DNA of 64,000 nucleotides from Methylotenera sp. (GTDB taxonomy: Bacteria; Pseudomonadota; Gammaproteobacteria; Burkholderiales; Methylophilaceae), in the NCBI RefSeq assembly GCF_030684185.1, contig NZ_JAUXOY010000014.1:652001-716000 (forward strand). Direction: 5' to 3'. How positions within the stretch are numbered: position 1 is the stretch's first letter; each line of letters opens with the position of its first letter. The notes below the pieces were generated by a model. That model worked only from the letters and a program-made list of their open reading frames with translations. It had not been told where the DNA came from and searched no databases. The translations under genes were made by a program, and so were the position numbers. This document shows positions 18,452-28,314 of the stretch, piece after piece.

Positions 18452-20596
18452 ATGATTAAAAAACTAACATTAAGTACATTGTTGTTGTGTGGTAGCGGTT
18501 TTTCTTTGGCTGAAGTAGCGGCGCCAGAACAGACAGAGGCTAACGCAACCCAATTAGAGACGATGCAGATTCGTAGTACAGCGGTTGATACTTCCATTCC
18601 ATTGGATCTTCCCGTCAATGCGAGTAGCCGCCTAGGATTAACAGTACGGGAAACGCCAGCTAGTATTGATGTGATTACGCGCGAACTGATGCGCGAGCGT
18701 GGCAATACTACCACGCAGCAAGCCTTAACCAATTCGGCTGGTGTAGTGGCTTCACAATGTTTTGGGGTCACTTGCGTTTCAATGCGCGGTTTTTCATCTA
18801 CTTTGCAACCGCTTTATAATGGTTTACGCTATCCTGGGCTAGCCATTACGCCGCGTGGCACATTTAATTATGACCGTATTGAGGTGATTAAGGGCTTGTC
18901 ATCTATGCAGCATGGTATAGGCACAGTTGGCGGTGCAGTGAACTTTGTGACCAAAGCGGCTGACGGGCGTGAAGAAAAAGAAGTGTTGTTGGCTTATGAT
19001 AGATGGAACACTAAAACCATCGGCTTAGGTATTGGCGGCAAAGCCACAGATGCGCTGGCTTACCGCGCAGATTTAAGCTACAAGGGTGCGAATAAAGGTT
19101 CTTATGGTTGGGTGGATAATTCGTCTTATGATTATGCGCATTTTACGGGTGAACTGGCTTTGCAAGCCACAGACACCTTTAAGGTGACATTGTCTGAAGA
19201 GTATTATCAAGATAACGGCGAAGGCTATTTTGGTACGCCGCATGTGAATGGCAATATTGTAAAAAGCACACGCTACAATAATTACAATGTGGATGACGAC
19301 CAAATGGATAAAGAGGCCAACTGGACACGATTGAATTTAGAATGGTCTCCCACTGATAAAATTAAATTACGCAACGAAACTTACTACAATAATGAAAACC
19401 GTATTTGGAAAAATACTGAAGCATATGTTTACAACGCGGTAACCAATAAAGTTAACAGAAGTGATTTCTTGCATATTAAACATGACCAAAAGTTAGTAGG
19501 AAACCGTACAGAAATAAGTTTTGACCATCAGCTAGGAAATATGCGTAATCGCGTGATGGCAGGCTTTGATATTGCAAAAAATGAGCACTTGCGCACTAAC
19601 AATGCCCCCTACGTCAGTCCTGCGAGTGCAGTAGATTTCATTACCCCGCAATCAGGTGTTTTTACTACAACATCAGCCTATACCCCGAATAGAAAAACTG
19701 AGCTGGTTCAAAAAGCATTTTTTGTAGAAGATTACTTAAATTTAACTGAGCAATTCAAGCTATCACTCTCAGCTAGACACGATAAAATTGACTTGGATTC
19801 TGATAATCTTCGCATAGCAACTGCAACCAACCCAGCCACGTTTAGCACAGATTATTCTGGTAACTCATACCGAGTTGGCGCGGTGTATGACATCACGCCA
19901 TCGCTTTCGATTTATGGTCAGTGGGCAAATGCTTTAGAGCCAGCCGCGCAGTTGGTGACACTTACCTACGCGCAAAGAAACTATAAATTAGGTAGAGCTA
20001 AGCAAAAAGAAATTGGCTTAAAAGGCAGTCTACCTAATAACTTAGGGGAGGTGACTGTCGGATTGTTTGATATTAATCGTACCGACATTTTAACGCGTGA
20101 CCCGCTTAATCCTGGGCAAAGTATACAAATCGGGGAGCAAACTTCACGTGGTATTGAGTTGACTGCGGCTTTGCGGCCTATTGACCAGTGGACAGTTGAA
20201 GGCAATGCATCAATACTCAATGCTGAGTTTGATAAATTTTATGAAAGTGTAGGGGGTGTTGCTGTATCACGCGCAGGTAATTTACCGCCAGATGTGCCTG
20301 AGAAAACAGCTAATCTTTGGATTACCTATCGTCCCAATAGCGATTGGAAGATTAGCTTAGGTTCGCATTTTGTAGGTAAACGTAGCGGTGATAATGCTAA
20401 TACGGCCACTAGATATATGGATGGTTATACTATATACGATGCAAGTTTAGGCTACAAATTAGGCAAAGGCGAGTTGATGTTCTCCGTTCGTAACTTGACC
20501 GATAAATTATATGCAGACCGCACTTATAATAGTGGCAACCAATTTATGTTAGGTGAGCCACGTACGGCTGAGATTTCTTGGAGTGCAAAGTTTTAA
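18452..20596 (+). CDS. TonB-dependent outer-membrane receptor
   Basis: The 714-residue protein has a signal peptide (KLTLSTLLLCGSGFSLA), a TonB-box-like segment near LETMQIRS, a plug domain (ETPASIDVITRELMRERG, GGAVNFVTKAA) and a 22-strand-type barrel ending in an aromatic-rich strand with terminal Phe. The plug contains QCFGVTCVSMRGF, with two Cys and a Met just before the RGF motif. The ATG at 18452 follows AGGGAG. I saw no Fur-box-like sequence in the preceding 100 bases, so an iron-siderophore role is not assured; copper or another metal complex is possible. A CxCC sialidase-fold gene and tonB-exbBD follow in the same orientation. Confidence 0.9.
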   Translation: MIKKLTLSTLLLCGSGFSLAEVAAPEQTEANATQLETMQIRSTAVDTSIPLDLPVNASSRLGLTVRETPASIDVITRELMRERGNTTTQQALTNSAGVVASQCFGVTCVSMRGFSSTLQPLYNGLRYPGLAITPRGTFNYDRIEVIKGLSSMQHGIGTVGGAVNFVTKAADGREEKEVLLAYDRWNTKTIGLGIGGKATDALAYRADLSYKGANKGSYGWVDNSSYDYAHFTGELALQATDTFKVTLSEEYYQDNGEGYFGTPHVNGNIVKSTRYNNYNVDDDQMDKEANWTRLNLEWSPTDKIKLRNETYYNNENRIWKNTEAYVYNAVTNKVNRSDFLHIKHDQKLVGNRTEISFDHQLGNMRNRVMAGFDIAKNEHLRTNNAPYVSPASAVDFITPQSGVFTTTSAYTPNRKTELVQKAFFVEDYLNLTEQFKLSLSARHDKIDLDSDNLRIATATNPATFSTDYSGNSYRVGAVYDITPSLSIYGQWANALEPAAQLVTLTYAQRNYKLGRAKQKEIGLKGSLPNNLGEVTVGLFDINRTDILTRDPLNPGQSIQIGEQTSRGIELTAALRPIDQWTVEGNASILNAEFDKFYESVGGVAVSRAGNLPPDVPEKTANLWITYRPNSDWKISLGSHFVGKRSGDNANTATRYMDGYTIYDASLGYKLGKGELMFSVRNLTDKLYADRTYNSGNQFMLGEPRTAEISWSAKF

Positions 20597-20626
20597 ATAA
20601 TGATGACGTCTATCAATGGATAAAGC

Positions 20627-21976
20627 TTGAATAATTTCAGTATAGTATTGCTTTGTTTAGCAGGGCTATCGTGTAGCGCGGGTCTAAAAAGCGCTACGGA
20701 TGTTAGCAATGCTGAATTAAAGTTACAATCAATAGAAACGCCAGCAATTGCTGGCAGTCGATTGCCACGGCTTGCCTCATTGCGTAATGGTGATGTTTTA
20801 ATGAGCTGGGTAGAGCCACAGTCTAATGGACATATTCTTAAGTTTGGGGTGTTGCATGAAGGTCGCTGGGTTCGTCAAGGTAAGGTTGCACAAGGCGAGA
20901 ACTGGTTCGTTAATTGGAGTGACTTTCCCTCAGTAGTGGCCATCGATGAAAAGTTTTGGCTTGCACATTGGCTGGTTAAGCAGCAAGGCGGCAAGACTTA
21001 CGATTATGATGTAGCAACTTCTATTTCTAATGATGCTGGTGCTACATGGTCATTGCCTAAGGCGCCTCATCGGGATGGTACAGCGGCAGAACACGGTTTT
21101 GCTGCGATATTCCCAGTCAACGGCGAAGCGGGTATCGTTTGGTTAGATGGGCGAGATTATCTTAAAAAAGAAGATCGTGTTAAGCATCCTGAAAAATCAG
21201 GTAATTTCAACCTTCGCTATACGCGCATTCATCGAGATGGAAGCATGGATGCCGAGCAAGTAATCGATAGTAATACCTGTACGTGTTGCTGGCCGTCAGT
21301 GGCTGTGACTTCAGCAGGCCCGGTTGTAGCATGGCGCGGAAGAACGGATGCGGAGATTCGAGATAATCGTGTTGCATATCTTCAAAATGGAAAGTGGTCT
21401 GCACCTGCGCCATTAGGGGCAGAAGGCTGGAATATAGAGGGCTGCCCTGTCAACGGACCTGCGCTAGCTACACGTGATGCACAAGTTGTAGCGGCGTGGT
21501 TTAGTGCAGAGGGCGATCGGCCCCGAGTGCGAGCGGCTTTTTCTAAAGATGGAGGCAGAAGTTTTGGTCAACCTGTCGAAATTGATGAAGCTGCCCCACT
21601 TGGTCGTATAGGATTAGTTTGGCGCGATGACAATTCAGCCGTTATTTCCTGGATGACAGCTACCGATGCAGTTACTAGCAAGTCTAGTTTGGCGCTACGT
21701 ACTATTCAAGTGGATGGTCAGCTTAGTGTAACAAAACGCGCTATAGAAGTTAGTCCAGGCCGTGATACAGGCGTACCGCAAATGGTCGCTAGTGATAAGG
21801 GGTTGGTGCTGGCTTGGACTGACGTGGCATCCAGTTATGGTGTGCGTACTGCGTTAGTTAGTTGGGATAGCTTGCCAATAAAGGCTTCGCCTATGGAAAT
21901 GCTTTCCACAAAATCAAAAGTTGTTGCACAATACAAACTTCCTTTTATTTCAACTATCTGCGGTCAACCTCACTGA
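20627..21976 (+). CDS. Exported sialidase-fold (BNR repeat) protein with CxCC motif
   Basis: The 449-residue protein has a hydrophobic N-terminal export segment and Asp-box-like repeats such as SNDAGATWSLP and SKDGGRSFGQP, indicating a six-bladed propeller. Sialidase activity is doubtful. It carries Cys218-T-Cys220-Cys221 and a second block GCPVNGPALA with Cys273. The same pair of blocks recurs in the protein at 28586-29842. The start is TTG, with a weak GGA upstream. It lies between the TonB-dependent receptor and tonB with short gaps (30 and 11 bases), so it probably serves that uptake system, possibly by binding a metal. Confidence 0.75.
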   Translation: MNNFSIVLLCLAGLSCSAGLKSATDVSNAELKLQSIETPAIAGSRLPRLASLRNGDVLMSWVEPQSNGHILKFGVLHEGRWVRQGKVAQGENWFVNWSDFPSVVAIDEKFWLAHWLVKQQGGKTYDYDVATSISNDAGATWSLPKAPHRDGTAAEHGFAAIFPVNGEAGIVWLDGRDYLKKEDRVKHPEKSGNFNLRYTRIHRDGSMDAEQVIDSNTCTCCWPSVAVTSAGPVVAWRGRTDAEIRDNRVAYLQNGKWSAPAPLGAEGWNIEGCPVNGPALATRDAQVVAAWFSAEGDRPRVRAAFSKDGGRSFGQPVEIDEAAPLGRIGLVWRDDNSAVISWMTATDAVTSKSSLALRTIQVDGQLSVTKRAIEVSPGRDTGVPQMVASDKGLVLAWTDVASSYGVRTALVSWDSLPIKASPMEMLSTKSKVVAQYKLPFISTICGQPH

Positions 21977-21987
21977 ATATACCTTGA

Positions 21988-22659
21988 ATGTACGAGTATT
22001 CTGATAAAAATAGCTGGGATAAGATAGCAGGGTTGGTGTTTGTAGTCGCAATCCACGGCGTACTGCTTTATGCGGCAATGAGTTACAAGCTCATTCCACC
22101 TCCACAAGAAGCTGTGACTCTGTTTGTGAATCTGATTAACCCGCCGCCCCAAAAAAAAGAAGAGCCACCACCAGAGCCGCCCAAACCCCCACCACCAAAA
22201 AAAGTGACGCTGGTGAAAGAAAAACCAGTGATGCGCCCACAGCCAGCACCAGTGTTGGTGGCAGAGGCACCTGTTGTTTTAGCGGCTGAACCAGTTGCGC
22301 CGCCCCCGCCTCCGCAACCAGTAATAGAAGCACCCCCAGAGCCAGTCGTTGAGACACCTGCTAAGACAACCGCTCCTGTTCAGTTGTCAGAGTTGTCGCT
22401 TGGCTGTCCGCAGCGTACCCCGCCTGATTACCCTGCAATTTCACGTCGTTTGGGTGAGCAAGGACAGGTTAAGTTAAGGGTGGAGTTGGATGAAGCAGGC
22501 CGCATCACTTCTGCGCGGGTGGTGGAAAGTTCAGGTTATAAGCGGCTGGATGAAGCAGGTTTAGCGGCGGTAAAAAATTGGCGTTGTAATGCGGCAATGC
22601 GGGATGGCAAGGCTGTTCGTGCTGTGGCATTACAACCATTTGATTTTATTTTAAATTGA
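21988..22659 (+). CDS. tonB: TonB energy-transducing protein
   Basis: The 223-residue protein has one N-terminal membrane helix with the functionally important His in VVAIHGVLLYAAM, then a Pro/Glu/Lys-rich periplasmic spacer (about 45-135). A TonB C-terminal domain follows, with DYPAISRRLGEQGQVKLRVEL and SSGYKRLDEAGLAAVKNWR. It transmits proton-motive force from ExbBD to outer-membrane receptors. It sits 11 bases after the sialidase-fold gene and before exbB. Confidence 0.93.
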   Translation: MYEYSDKNSWDKIAGLVFVVAIHGVLLYAAMSYKLIPPPQEAVTLFVNLINPPPQKKEEPPPEPPKPPPPKKVTLVKEKPVMRPQPAPVLVAEAPVVLAAEPVAPPPPPQPVIEAPPEPVVETPAKTTAPVQLSELSLGCPQRTPPDYPAISRRLGEQGQVKLRVELDEAGRITSARVVESSGYKRLDEAGLAAVKNWRCNAAMRDGKAVRAVALQPFDFILN

Positions 22660-22660
22660 T

Positions 22661-22716
22661 TTGATCTTACTAGTTTGATCTTACTGGTTTGATTATACTG
22701 TCTTGATTATAAAGGT
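22661..22716 (+). repeat. Four imperfect 14-nt tandem repeats between tonB and exbB
   Basis: Units start at 22661, 22675, 22689 and 22703: TTGATCTTACTAGT, TTGATCTTACTGGT, TTGATTATACTGTC and TTGATTATAAAGGT. They fill the gap between the tonB stop and the exbB start, and the last unit contains the AAAGGT ribosome site of exbB. Slippage could change spacing or internal promoter strength. Confidence 0.75.
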
Positions 22717-22724
22717 ACGTTGAT

Positions 22725-23462
22725 ATGGCAAATGAATTAGGCGTTGCAAATTTTATTGCGAATGTAGATACAATAGGTAAAGCTGTGCTGGTATTTTTGC
22801 TGATACTGTCAATCGCTACCTGGTATCTTATCTTTACAAAAAGCTTGGCTAATTGGCTGGAGGCGCGTCGTGCAAAGGCGTTTTTAGCGCAATTCTGGCA
22901 ACATCATTCGCTGGAGGCTTTGACTGCCAGCTTAAAGCAAAATAAACCGGATAATGCTTTTGCTAATCTGGCGAATGAGGGCGTGACGGCGCTTAGTAAT
23001 GCCAGTAGTCACAGCATTCAGCAGCTGACCGCAGCTGGAGGTATGTCAGAATTTATGACGCGTGCGATACGTAATGGCATAGACCAGGAATCAGCGCGCA
23101 GTGAAAACGGCTTAACCGTGCTGGCATCAGCAGGTTCGGCATCGCCATATATAGGCTTGTTTGGTACGGTGTGGGCGATCTATCATGCTTTGGTCAATAT
23201 CGGTTTAAGTGGTCAAGGCACTTTAGACAAAGTGGCTGGCCCAGTGGGTGAGGCCTTAATTATGACGGCGATTGGTTTGGCGGTGGCGATACCGGCCGTG
23301 TTTGCTTACAATGCATTTAACCGCCGAAACCGTATGTGGTTAGCCAAGCTGGATGCTTTTGCACACGACTTATTTGTGATGTTAACGATAGAAAATACAG
23401 TGGAAGTGAAAGCTAAGCCTGAGCTTAGACCGGAACTGAAATCGGTAGGCGATGTATCATGA
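22725..23462 (+). CDS. exbB: Biopolymer transport protein ExbB (MotA/TolQ/ExbB family)
   Basis: The 245-residue inner-membrane protein has a first helix at about 17-38 and, after a cytoplasmic stretch, GLTVLASAGSASPYIGLFGTVWAIYHALVNI and VGEALIMTAIGLAVAIPAVFAYNAF, the conserved proton-channel helices of the family. It forms the pentameric motor with ExbD. It overlaps exbD by 4 bases. Confidence 0.93.
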   Translation: MANELGVANFIANVDTIGKAVLVFLLILSIATWYLIFTKSLANWLEARRAKAFLAQFWQHHSLEALTASLKQNKPDNAFANLANEGVTALSNASSHSIQQLTAAGGMSEFMTRAIRNGIDQESARSENGLTVLASAGSASPYIGLFGTVWAIYHALVNIGLSGQGTLDKVAGPVGEALIMTAIGLAVAIPAVFAYNAFNRRNRMWLAKLDAFAHDLFVMLTIENTVEVKAKPELRPELKSVGDVS

Positions 23463-23881
23463 GTTTCGGCAGCTTTAACTCGCAACAGCAGCACTCGGTA
23501 AAGGCGGAAATCAACGTTGTACCGCTGGTGGATGTGATGCTGGTGTTATTGGTAATATTTATTATCACCGCTCCATTACTTACACACTCAGTTAAAATTG
23601 ATTTACCCAAAGCTTCAAGCAACCCTAATATCACAAAACCGGAACATGTTGAGATTGCTATTCGAGAAGACGGCAGCTTGTTTTGGAATGGCGAGCTTGT
23701 GCCAAAAGCATCACTCCCTGCACGTTTTGCAATCGAAGCAAAAAAAGACCCACAACCTGAATTGCATATCCGCGCTGATAAATTGACGCATTATGAAAAT
23801 GTGGCGGTGGTGATGTCGGAAGCTGCTAAAACCGGTTTGGTTAAAATCGGTTTTGTAACAGACCCTACCTTAAGCCAGTAA
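23459..23881 (+). CDS. exbD: Biopolymer transport protein ExbD
   Basis: The 140-residue protein has a single N-terminal helix after a short cytoplasmic tail. The key Asp is in INVVPLVDVMLVLLVIFIITAP, and the periplasmic domain ends in KIGFVTDP. The proton-carrying Asp and the ADKLTHYENVAVVMSEA segment fit ExbD/TolR. It completes tonB-exbB-exbD. Confidence 0.93.
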   Translation: MSFGSFNSQQQHSVKAEINVVPLVDVMLVLLVIFIITAPLLTHSVKIDLPKASSNPNITKPEHVEIAIREDGSLFWNGELVPKASLPARFAIEAKKDPQPELHIRADKLTHYENVAVVMSEAAKTGLVKIGFVTDPTLSQ

Positions 23882-23966
23882 ACCCTTAAATGGCACACGT
23901 TATTCGGATTAATGGTTTTACAAAGTTTTGATTGGTAAATCGCTAGCTTTAAGCCAGTCGCGTGTT

Positions 23967-25262
23967 TTAAGTCGGTTCATTGTTATTGTGTGATAAATCT
24001 GCATCCATAAAATAGCTGATTCTTTTTCTAGGGTTCAAATAATCCAGCACATCTAACGGCAATTGGTTTGGACGCAGACAGGCGCTAATGTTGATGCCAG
24101 GCTCTTCGCGCAAGTCCAGTATCTGCGGTTCGTGCCTGCTGCTTAGCGGGTCATGCAACATGACAAATGGTCTGAGTGGTTTATTCGGATTCACCGAAAT
24201 TACCGTAGCATAACTGCCGGTGGAAAGCTGTACGATGCTGCCTGGCGGGTAAATACCCAGCGATTTAATCAGGCGTTTGAGTAGAGATTCATCATATTTT
24301 GTCCGCTGGTTCGCATACATATGGGCAAGTGCTTCGTAAGGGGTTTTTGCGGTTGCGAAGTTATTCGGATTACATAAATTGTCATAGCCGTTTACCAGCG
24401 CAACCAACCTAGCAAGCTGATCGGTTTGTTCGCCACGCAAATGTTTTGGGTAACCAGAGCCATCAGCATGCTCGTGGTGTTGTAAAATAATTTTACCGAT
24501 ACGGACAGGCAGTCCGGCCTCTTGAGCCATGCGCGCGCCGATCTCGCTGTGTTGCTCATAGTGAGTTTGCTCTGATTTTGTCAGAGGTTCTTTTTTCAGT
24601 AAAATTTTATCTGAGATTTCCGCTTTGCCAATGTCGTGAAATAATGCCGCCAAGCCTAATAGGCGTGCATCTTCTTTAGACATTTCAATGGACTTAGCCA
24701 TTAGGAGTGCAAGCACCGTTACGTTGAGCGGGTGCACATAATTTGCATCGCTGGAGCGGTTGCCATTAAGTGCATGTACGGCAACATCACCTTCCATCAA
24801 GGCGGTATCTACCATATCATTAACAATTAAGACCGCTTGTTCAACAGCTGCTTTGGGGTCAGTTAGAATGTTGCGTGTAGCTTGCCTGGCAATATTGCTG
24901 GTATTGATGAACTTCTTTTCGCATTCATTAATGGCATGATGCAACTCTTTTAGCCGCTCATTTTTTGAAACTACTTCAGTCGGTTTATCTTCAATAGTTG
25001 CTTCAATGCTCTTGTTAGTTTCCACTGATACCATCTCAATAGGCTTGTTAGCGGGGATCTCTAATGGTGCACAATCGCTACGTTTTGGGTCGTAGCGCAC
25101 TTTTTTTAGCCCCGTTTTTTTGATGATAGAAATTTGCTCTTCATCTTTCACCTTAAAATTGCTGAGCGTGAATGGATGGTCCATCCAACCTAAATCCAGA
25201 TGAACATACATACCAACCTGCAGCTGGGAAACGTCAATAAATTGGGGTTGATTACTTTGCAT
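23967..25262 (-). CDS. HD-GYP domain cyclic-di-GMP phosphodiesterase
   Basis: The 431-residue protein has an N-terminal DUF3391-like domain (IDVSQLQVGMYVHLDLGW) and an HD-GYP domain with FHDIGKAEI and HHEHADGSGYPKHLRG. These hold the metal-binding HD and the GYP signature. It should hydrolyse cyclic di-GMP in the cytoplasm. A short C-terminal tail follows. Its start overlaps the end of the upstream GGDEF-EAL gene by 11 bases, so the two are co-translated. Confidence 0.9.
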   Translation of the reverse strand: MQSNQPQFIDVSQLQVGMYVHLDLGWMDHPFTLSNFKVKDEEQISIIKKTGLKKVRYDPKRSDCAPLEIPANKPIEMVSVETNKSIEATIEDKPTEVVSKNERLKELHHAINECEKKFINTSNIARQATRNILTDPKAAVEQAVLIVNDMVDTALMEGDVAVHALNGNRSSDANYVHPLNVTVLALLMAKSIEMSKEDARLLGLAALFHDIGKAEISDKILLKKEPLTKSEQTHYEQHSEIGARMAQEAGLPVRIGKIILQHHEHADGSGYPKHLRGEQTDQLARLVALVNGYDNLCNPNNFATAKTPYEALAHMYANQRTKYDESLLKRLIKSLGIYPPGSIVQLSTGSYATVISVNPNKPLRPFVMLHDPLSSRHEPQILDLREEPGINISACLRPNQLPLDVLDYLNPRKRISYFMDADLSHNNNEPT

Positions 25263-28200
25263 TTTCTTTGCCTCGTAGATTTTTTGTTACTAATAATTTT
25301 GTAAATTCTGTTGTTGTTACTGGTTTGCTATATAGGTAACCTTGCGCTTCCTCGCAGCCCATCAATCTTAAGAAATCTGCTTGTGCTGACGTTTCCACAC
25401 CTTCGGCAATGACGCTAAAGCCTAAGCTGCGCGCCATTGCATAAATGGCGTTGGCAATGGCTGCATCATCTAAATCATCTGGCAGGTCACGTACAAATGA
25501 CTGGTCAATTTTTATTTTGTCGAGAGGTAAACGTTTAAGATTTGAGAGTGATGAATAACCTGTGCCGAAGTCATCAATGGCTAATCTGAGGCCAAGTTGC
25601 TTAATTCGATTGAATGTATCAATGACAAATTCAGTGTTTTGCATCACCGTACTTTCGGTAATCTCCAGTTCCAGCATTGACGGGTTGCAATCTGTTTCCA
25701 TGAGCACGCCATAAACGGTGTCAGCAAAATTGCTGCGCATAACCTGTACGCCCGATACATTAACGGAAATCCATTGAATCGCATGTTCATCGCTAGCCCA
25801 GCGCACGGCTTGCAGTGCGGCTTCACGTAGCACCCATTCACCAATTTGTACAATTAACCCGGTTTCTTCAGCAAGTGGAATAAATTTTGCGGGTGATACT
25901 AAACCTAATTCCGGGTGGTTCCAGCGTATAAGCGCTTCCGCACCAATAATGTTGCCAGTGATGAGTGACACTTGCGGCTGGTAATACACTTCAAACTGCT
26001 TGCGCTCCAAGGCTCGGCGCAGCTGGCTTTCCATAGTAAAACGCTCGACTGCGCTTTTGCTTAGATCATCAGAATAGAAGCAGTGGTTATTTTTGCCTTT
26101 ATTCTTAACTTGATACATTGCAATATCTGCCGCCTTAATCAAGCTGTCAACATCGCTGCAATCTTGAGGGAATATGGAAATACCTATACTCGCACTAATA
26201 AAAATCTCTTTACCATCAATGTTGAACTCTATCTGTAGTGCATGAATGATTTTATTTGCAACAATCGCGGCATCGCTAGGGTTATTAATCATATCCATCA
26301 TGACGACAAACTCATCGCCGCCAAGCCTTGCCACTACGTCACTATCGCGCATGGAGAGGCTTATTCTTCTTGAAGCTTCGAGTAATAGTTTGTCACCTAC
26401 CTGGTGACCAAGACTATCATTCACATTTTTGAAGCGGTCTAAGTCAATAAACAGGAGTGCGATTTTATGCTGATCGCGCTCAGCCCGTTTAATGGAATGC
26501 TCTAGCAATTCATTTAATAGGCGGCGATTTGGCAAACCTGTCAGTGGGTCATGATTAACCAGTTCATGCAGCCTATTTTGTGAACGTTTGACCTCGGTAA
26601 TGTCAGTAAAAACGCCCACATAATTAACGGCTTGTCCTTCCTGGTTTTTAACTGCAGTAATGGTTAGCCATTTATGAAAGACCTCACCATTTTTGCGATG
26701 ACTGGTTACTTCGCCGCACCACCTGCTATCATTCAATAATGCACTCCAAACTTCATGCTCATCTGCTTGCAGTTTGTTGGGGATAGAACCTAATACCTCA
26801 CTCTCGGTATATCCGGTAATTTCGGTGTAGCCTTTGTTGATGGCAATAATGCGTGCGTTCTCATCAATAATAACCATGCCTTCTGTCGCGCTATCGAAAG
26901 CAATCTTAGCTTGGTGCAAGCGTTTACCAGCGCTCTCTCTTTGAATGGCAACCCCCAGAGACCGTCCTATGGCCATTAATGAGCCAAGTTCCTGCGGTGT
27001 GGTTTTAATGAGATCATGGCAGCGCTCGATGATGATATTGCCCCACCACACTTTGTCTGAAAAAAGCGGGACGATTGCGATTGATTGCGTGTCATGTTGT
27101 TTTAGAATTTTGCGTTCTGGGCTGGGTAAATCACGAATGTCACCGAATACAGGATCGCCAAGTTGCAGCGCATCCTTCCAGCGTTTTAAGTGCACATTAT
27201 TGAAGTCGACTGCCTCAAGTGCATTGTCAGGATTCATGAAGCCTGGCACAGACCATTTGTAGAGTATTTTAGAGTGAGCAGAATCGTTGCTATTACTAGT
27301 GTCAGTACTGCTAACACCATTGATAGACTCTGCATTTTTAATAATAGTGGCGCGAGTAAAGCGTAATGCGAGGCACAGTTGCTGCAATACAGTGGTGGCA
27401 ACTGTGTGCCATGATTCGGCCGAATGTAACAGCCAATCACACGAAATAAGCGCATCCAGAATAGCGCTGCGGTCACGCAGATGACTTTCAGCCATTTTAC
27501 GTTCGGTAATATCACGTCCCAGTGTGACTAAGCCGTGACGACTGCCATCATCATTAAATAATGGTACTTTAATGACATCCAGTACTTTTTCACCACCATG
27601 CGGCAGTGAAATTGTTTCTTCATTTCTGATGGATTTACCTAAACTCCAAGCGCGATCATCAGATATTTTTGAATGCCGAAACGCTTCTTTAAACACGGGA
27701 TCTGCCTGATTCGCAAGTTCCATATCAGTTTTATGTTGGTAATCCTGCTGATTGAGCTGGAATAGTTCCAGACTGCTAATATTGGCTTCCAGCCAGCGAT
27801 TTTTTTCATCTTTGAAGCAGATAACATCAGGGCTGGCATCAATCAGGTTGCGCAATAGTTTTTCGGTGTGTCTTAATTGTAATTCTGAAGCTACACGGTC
27901 TGTAATGTCATGCATGTGGAGCACATAGCCAGCGTGTTTTTCTTCAGTTGTAGAGTTGCTGGAGGTGAATACTTTTAAGGTGCGCAGTTCATTGCCAGCC
28001 GCATATTGCAATATAAAGTCTGTGCTGGATTTTTTTAATTCTGCCACGATACGCAGATGAACAGGTTTTGCAAATCCCCCTATTCCGGCGGCAACATGCT
28101 CTAAATTTAGATTGAAAATCTCGCGTGCGTAAGGGTTTGCATAGCTAACATTGCCACTGGCATCAACAGCGACAATCGCTACGCCTTGTAATGAACTCAG

Positions 28201-28314
28201 CAAATGCCATGCGAGCTTAAGCTCGTTTGCCATAAATCTATTCAGATGGCTTGCGCTATCTGAAATAGTGGGTGTCTGATCTATTTTTTTTGAATGTCTC
28301 AACGGCTTATGCAT
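25252..28314 (-). CDS. PAS/GAF sensor with GGDEF and EAL domains
   Basis: The 1020-residue protein has a PAS domain near the start (LQGVAIVAVDASGNVSYANP), a second PAS (LIDASPDVICFKD), a GAF-like region, a third PAS (GMVIIDENARIIAINKGYTEITGY) and then GGDEF and EAL. ARLGGDEF is intact and an RDSD inhibitory site lies five residues before it. The EAL part has GAEALIRW, LEITES, IDDFGTGYSSL and IAEGVET, so both activities look possible. No membrane helix is seen, so it should sense a cytoplasmic signal. The downstream HD-GYP gene overlaps it. Confidence 0.92.
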   Translation of the reverse strand: MHKPLRHSKKIDQTPTISDSASHLNRFMANELKLAWHLLSSLQGVAIVAVDASGNVSYANPYAREIFNLNLEHVAAGIGGFAKPVHLRIVAELKKSSTDFILQYAAGNELRTLKVFTSSNSTTEEKHAGYVLHMHDITDRVASELQLRHTEKLLRNLIDASPDVICFKDEKNRWLEANISSLELFQLNQQDYQHKTDMELANQADPVFKEAFRHSKISDDRAWSLGKSIRNEETISLPHGGEKVLDVIKVPLFNDDGSRHGLVTLGRDITERKMAESHLRDRSAILDALISCDWLLHSAESWHTVATTVLQQLCLALRFTRATIIKNAESINGVSSTDTSNSNDSAHSKILYKWSVPGFMNPDNALEAVDFNNVHLKRWKDALQLGDPVFGDIRDLPSPERKILKQHDTQSIAIVPLFSDKVWWGNIIIERCHDLIKTTPQELGSLMAIGRSLGVAIQRESAGKRLHQAKIAFDSATEGMVIIDENARIIAINKGYTEITGYTESEVLGSIPNKLQADEHEVWSALLNDSRWCGEVTSHRKNGEVFHKWLTITAVKNQEGQAVNYVGVFTDITEVKRSQNRLHELVNHDPLTGLPNRRLLNELLEHSIKRAERDQHKIALLFIDLDRFKNVNDSLGHQVGDKLLLEASRRISLSMRDSDVVARLGGDEFVVMMDMINNPSDAAIVANKIIHALQIEFNIDGKEIFISASIGISIFPQDCSDVDSLIKAADIAMYQVKNKGKNNHCFYSDDLSKSAVERFTMESQLRRALERKQFEVYYQPQVSLITGNIIGAEALIRWNHPELGLVSPAKFIPLAEETGLIVQIGEWVLREAALQAVRWASDEHAIQWISVNVSGVQVMRSNFADTVYGVLMETDCNPSMLELEITESTVMQNTEFVIDTFNRIKQLGLRLAIDDFGTGYSSLSNLKRLPLDKIKIDQSFVRDLPDDLDDAAIANAIYAMARSLGFSVIAEGVETSAQADFLRLMGCEEAQGYLYSKPVTTTEFTKLLVTKNLRGKENAK

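Noticed and set aside
20627-21976. True sialidase function for the BNR-repeat proteins
   Set aside because: Asp-box repeats define only the propeller fold; the Arg triad of sialidases was not recognisable and a CxCC site dominates.
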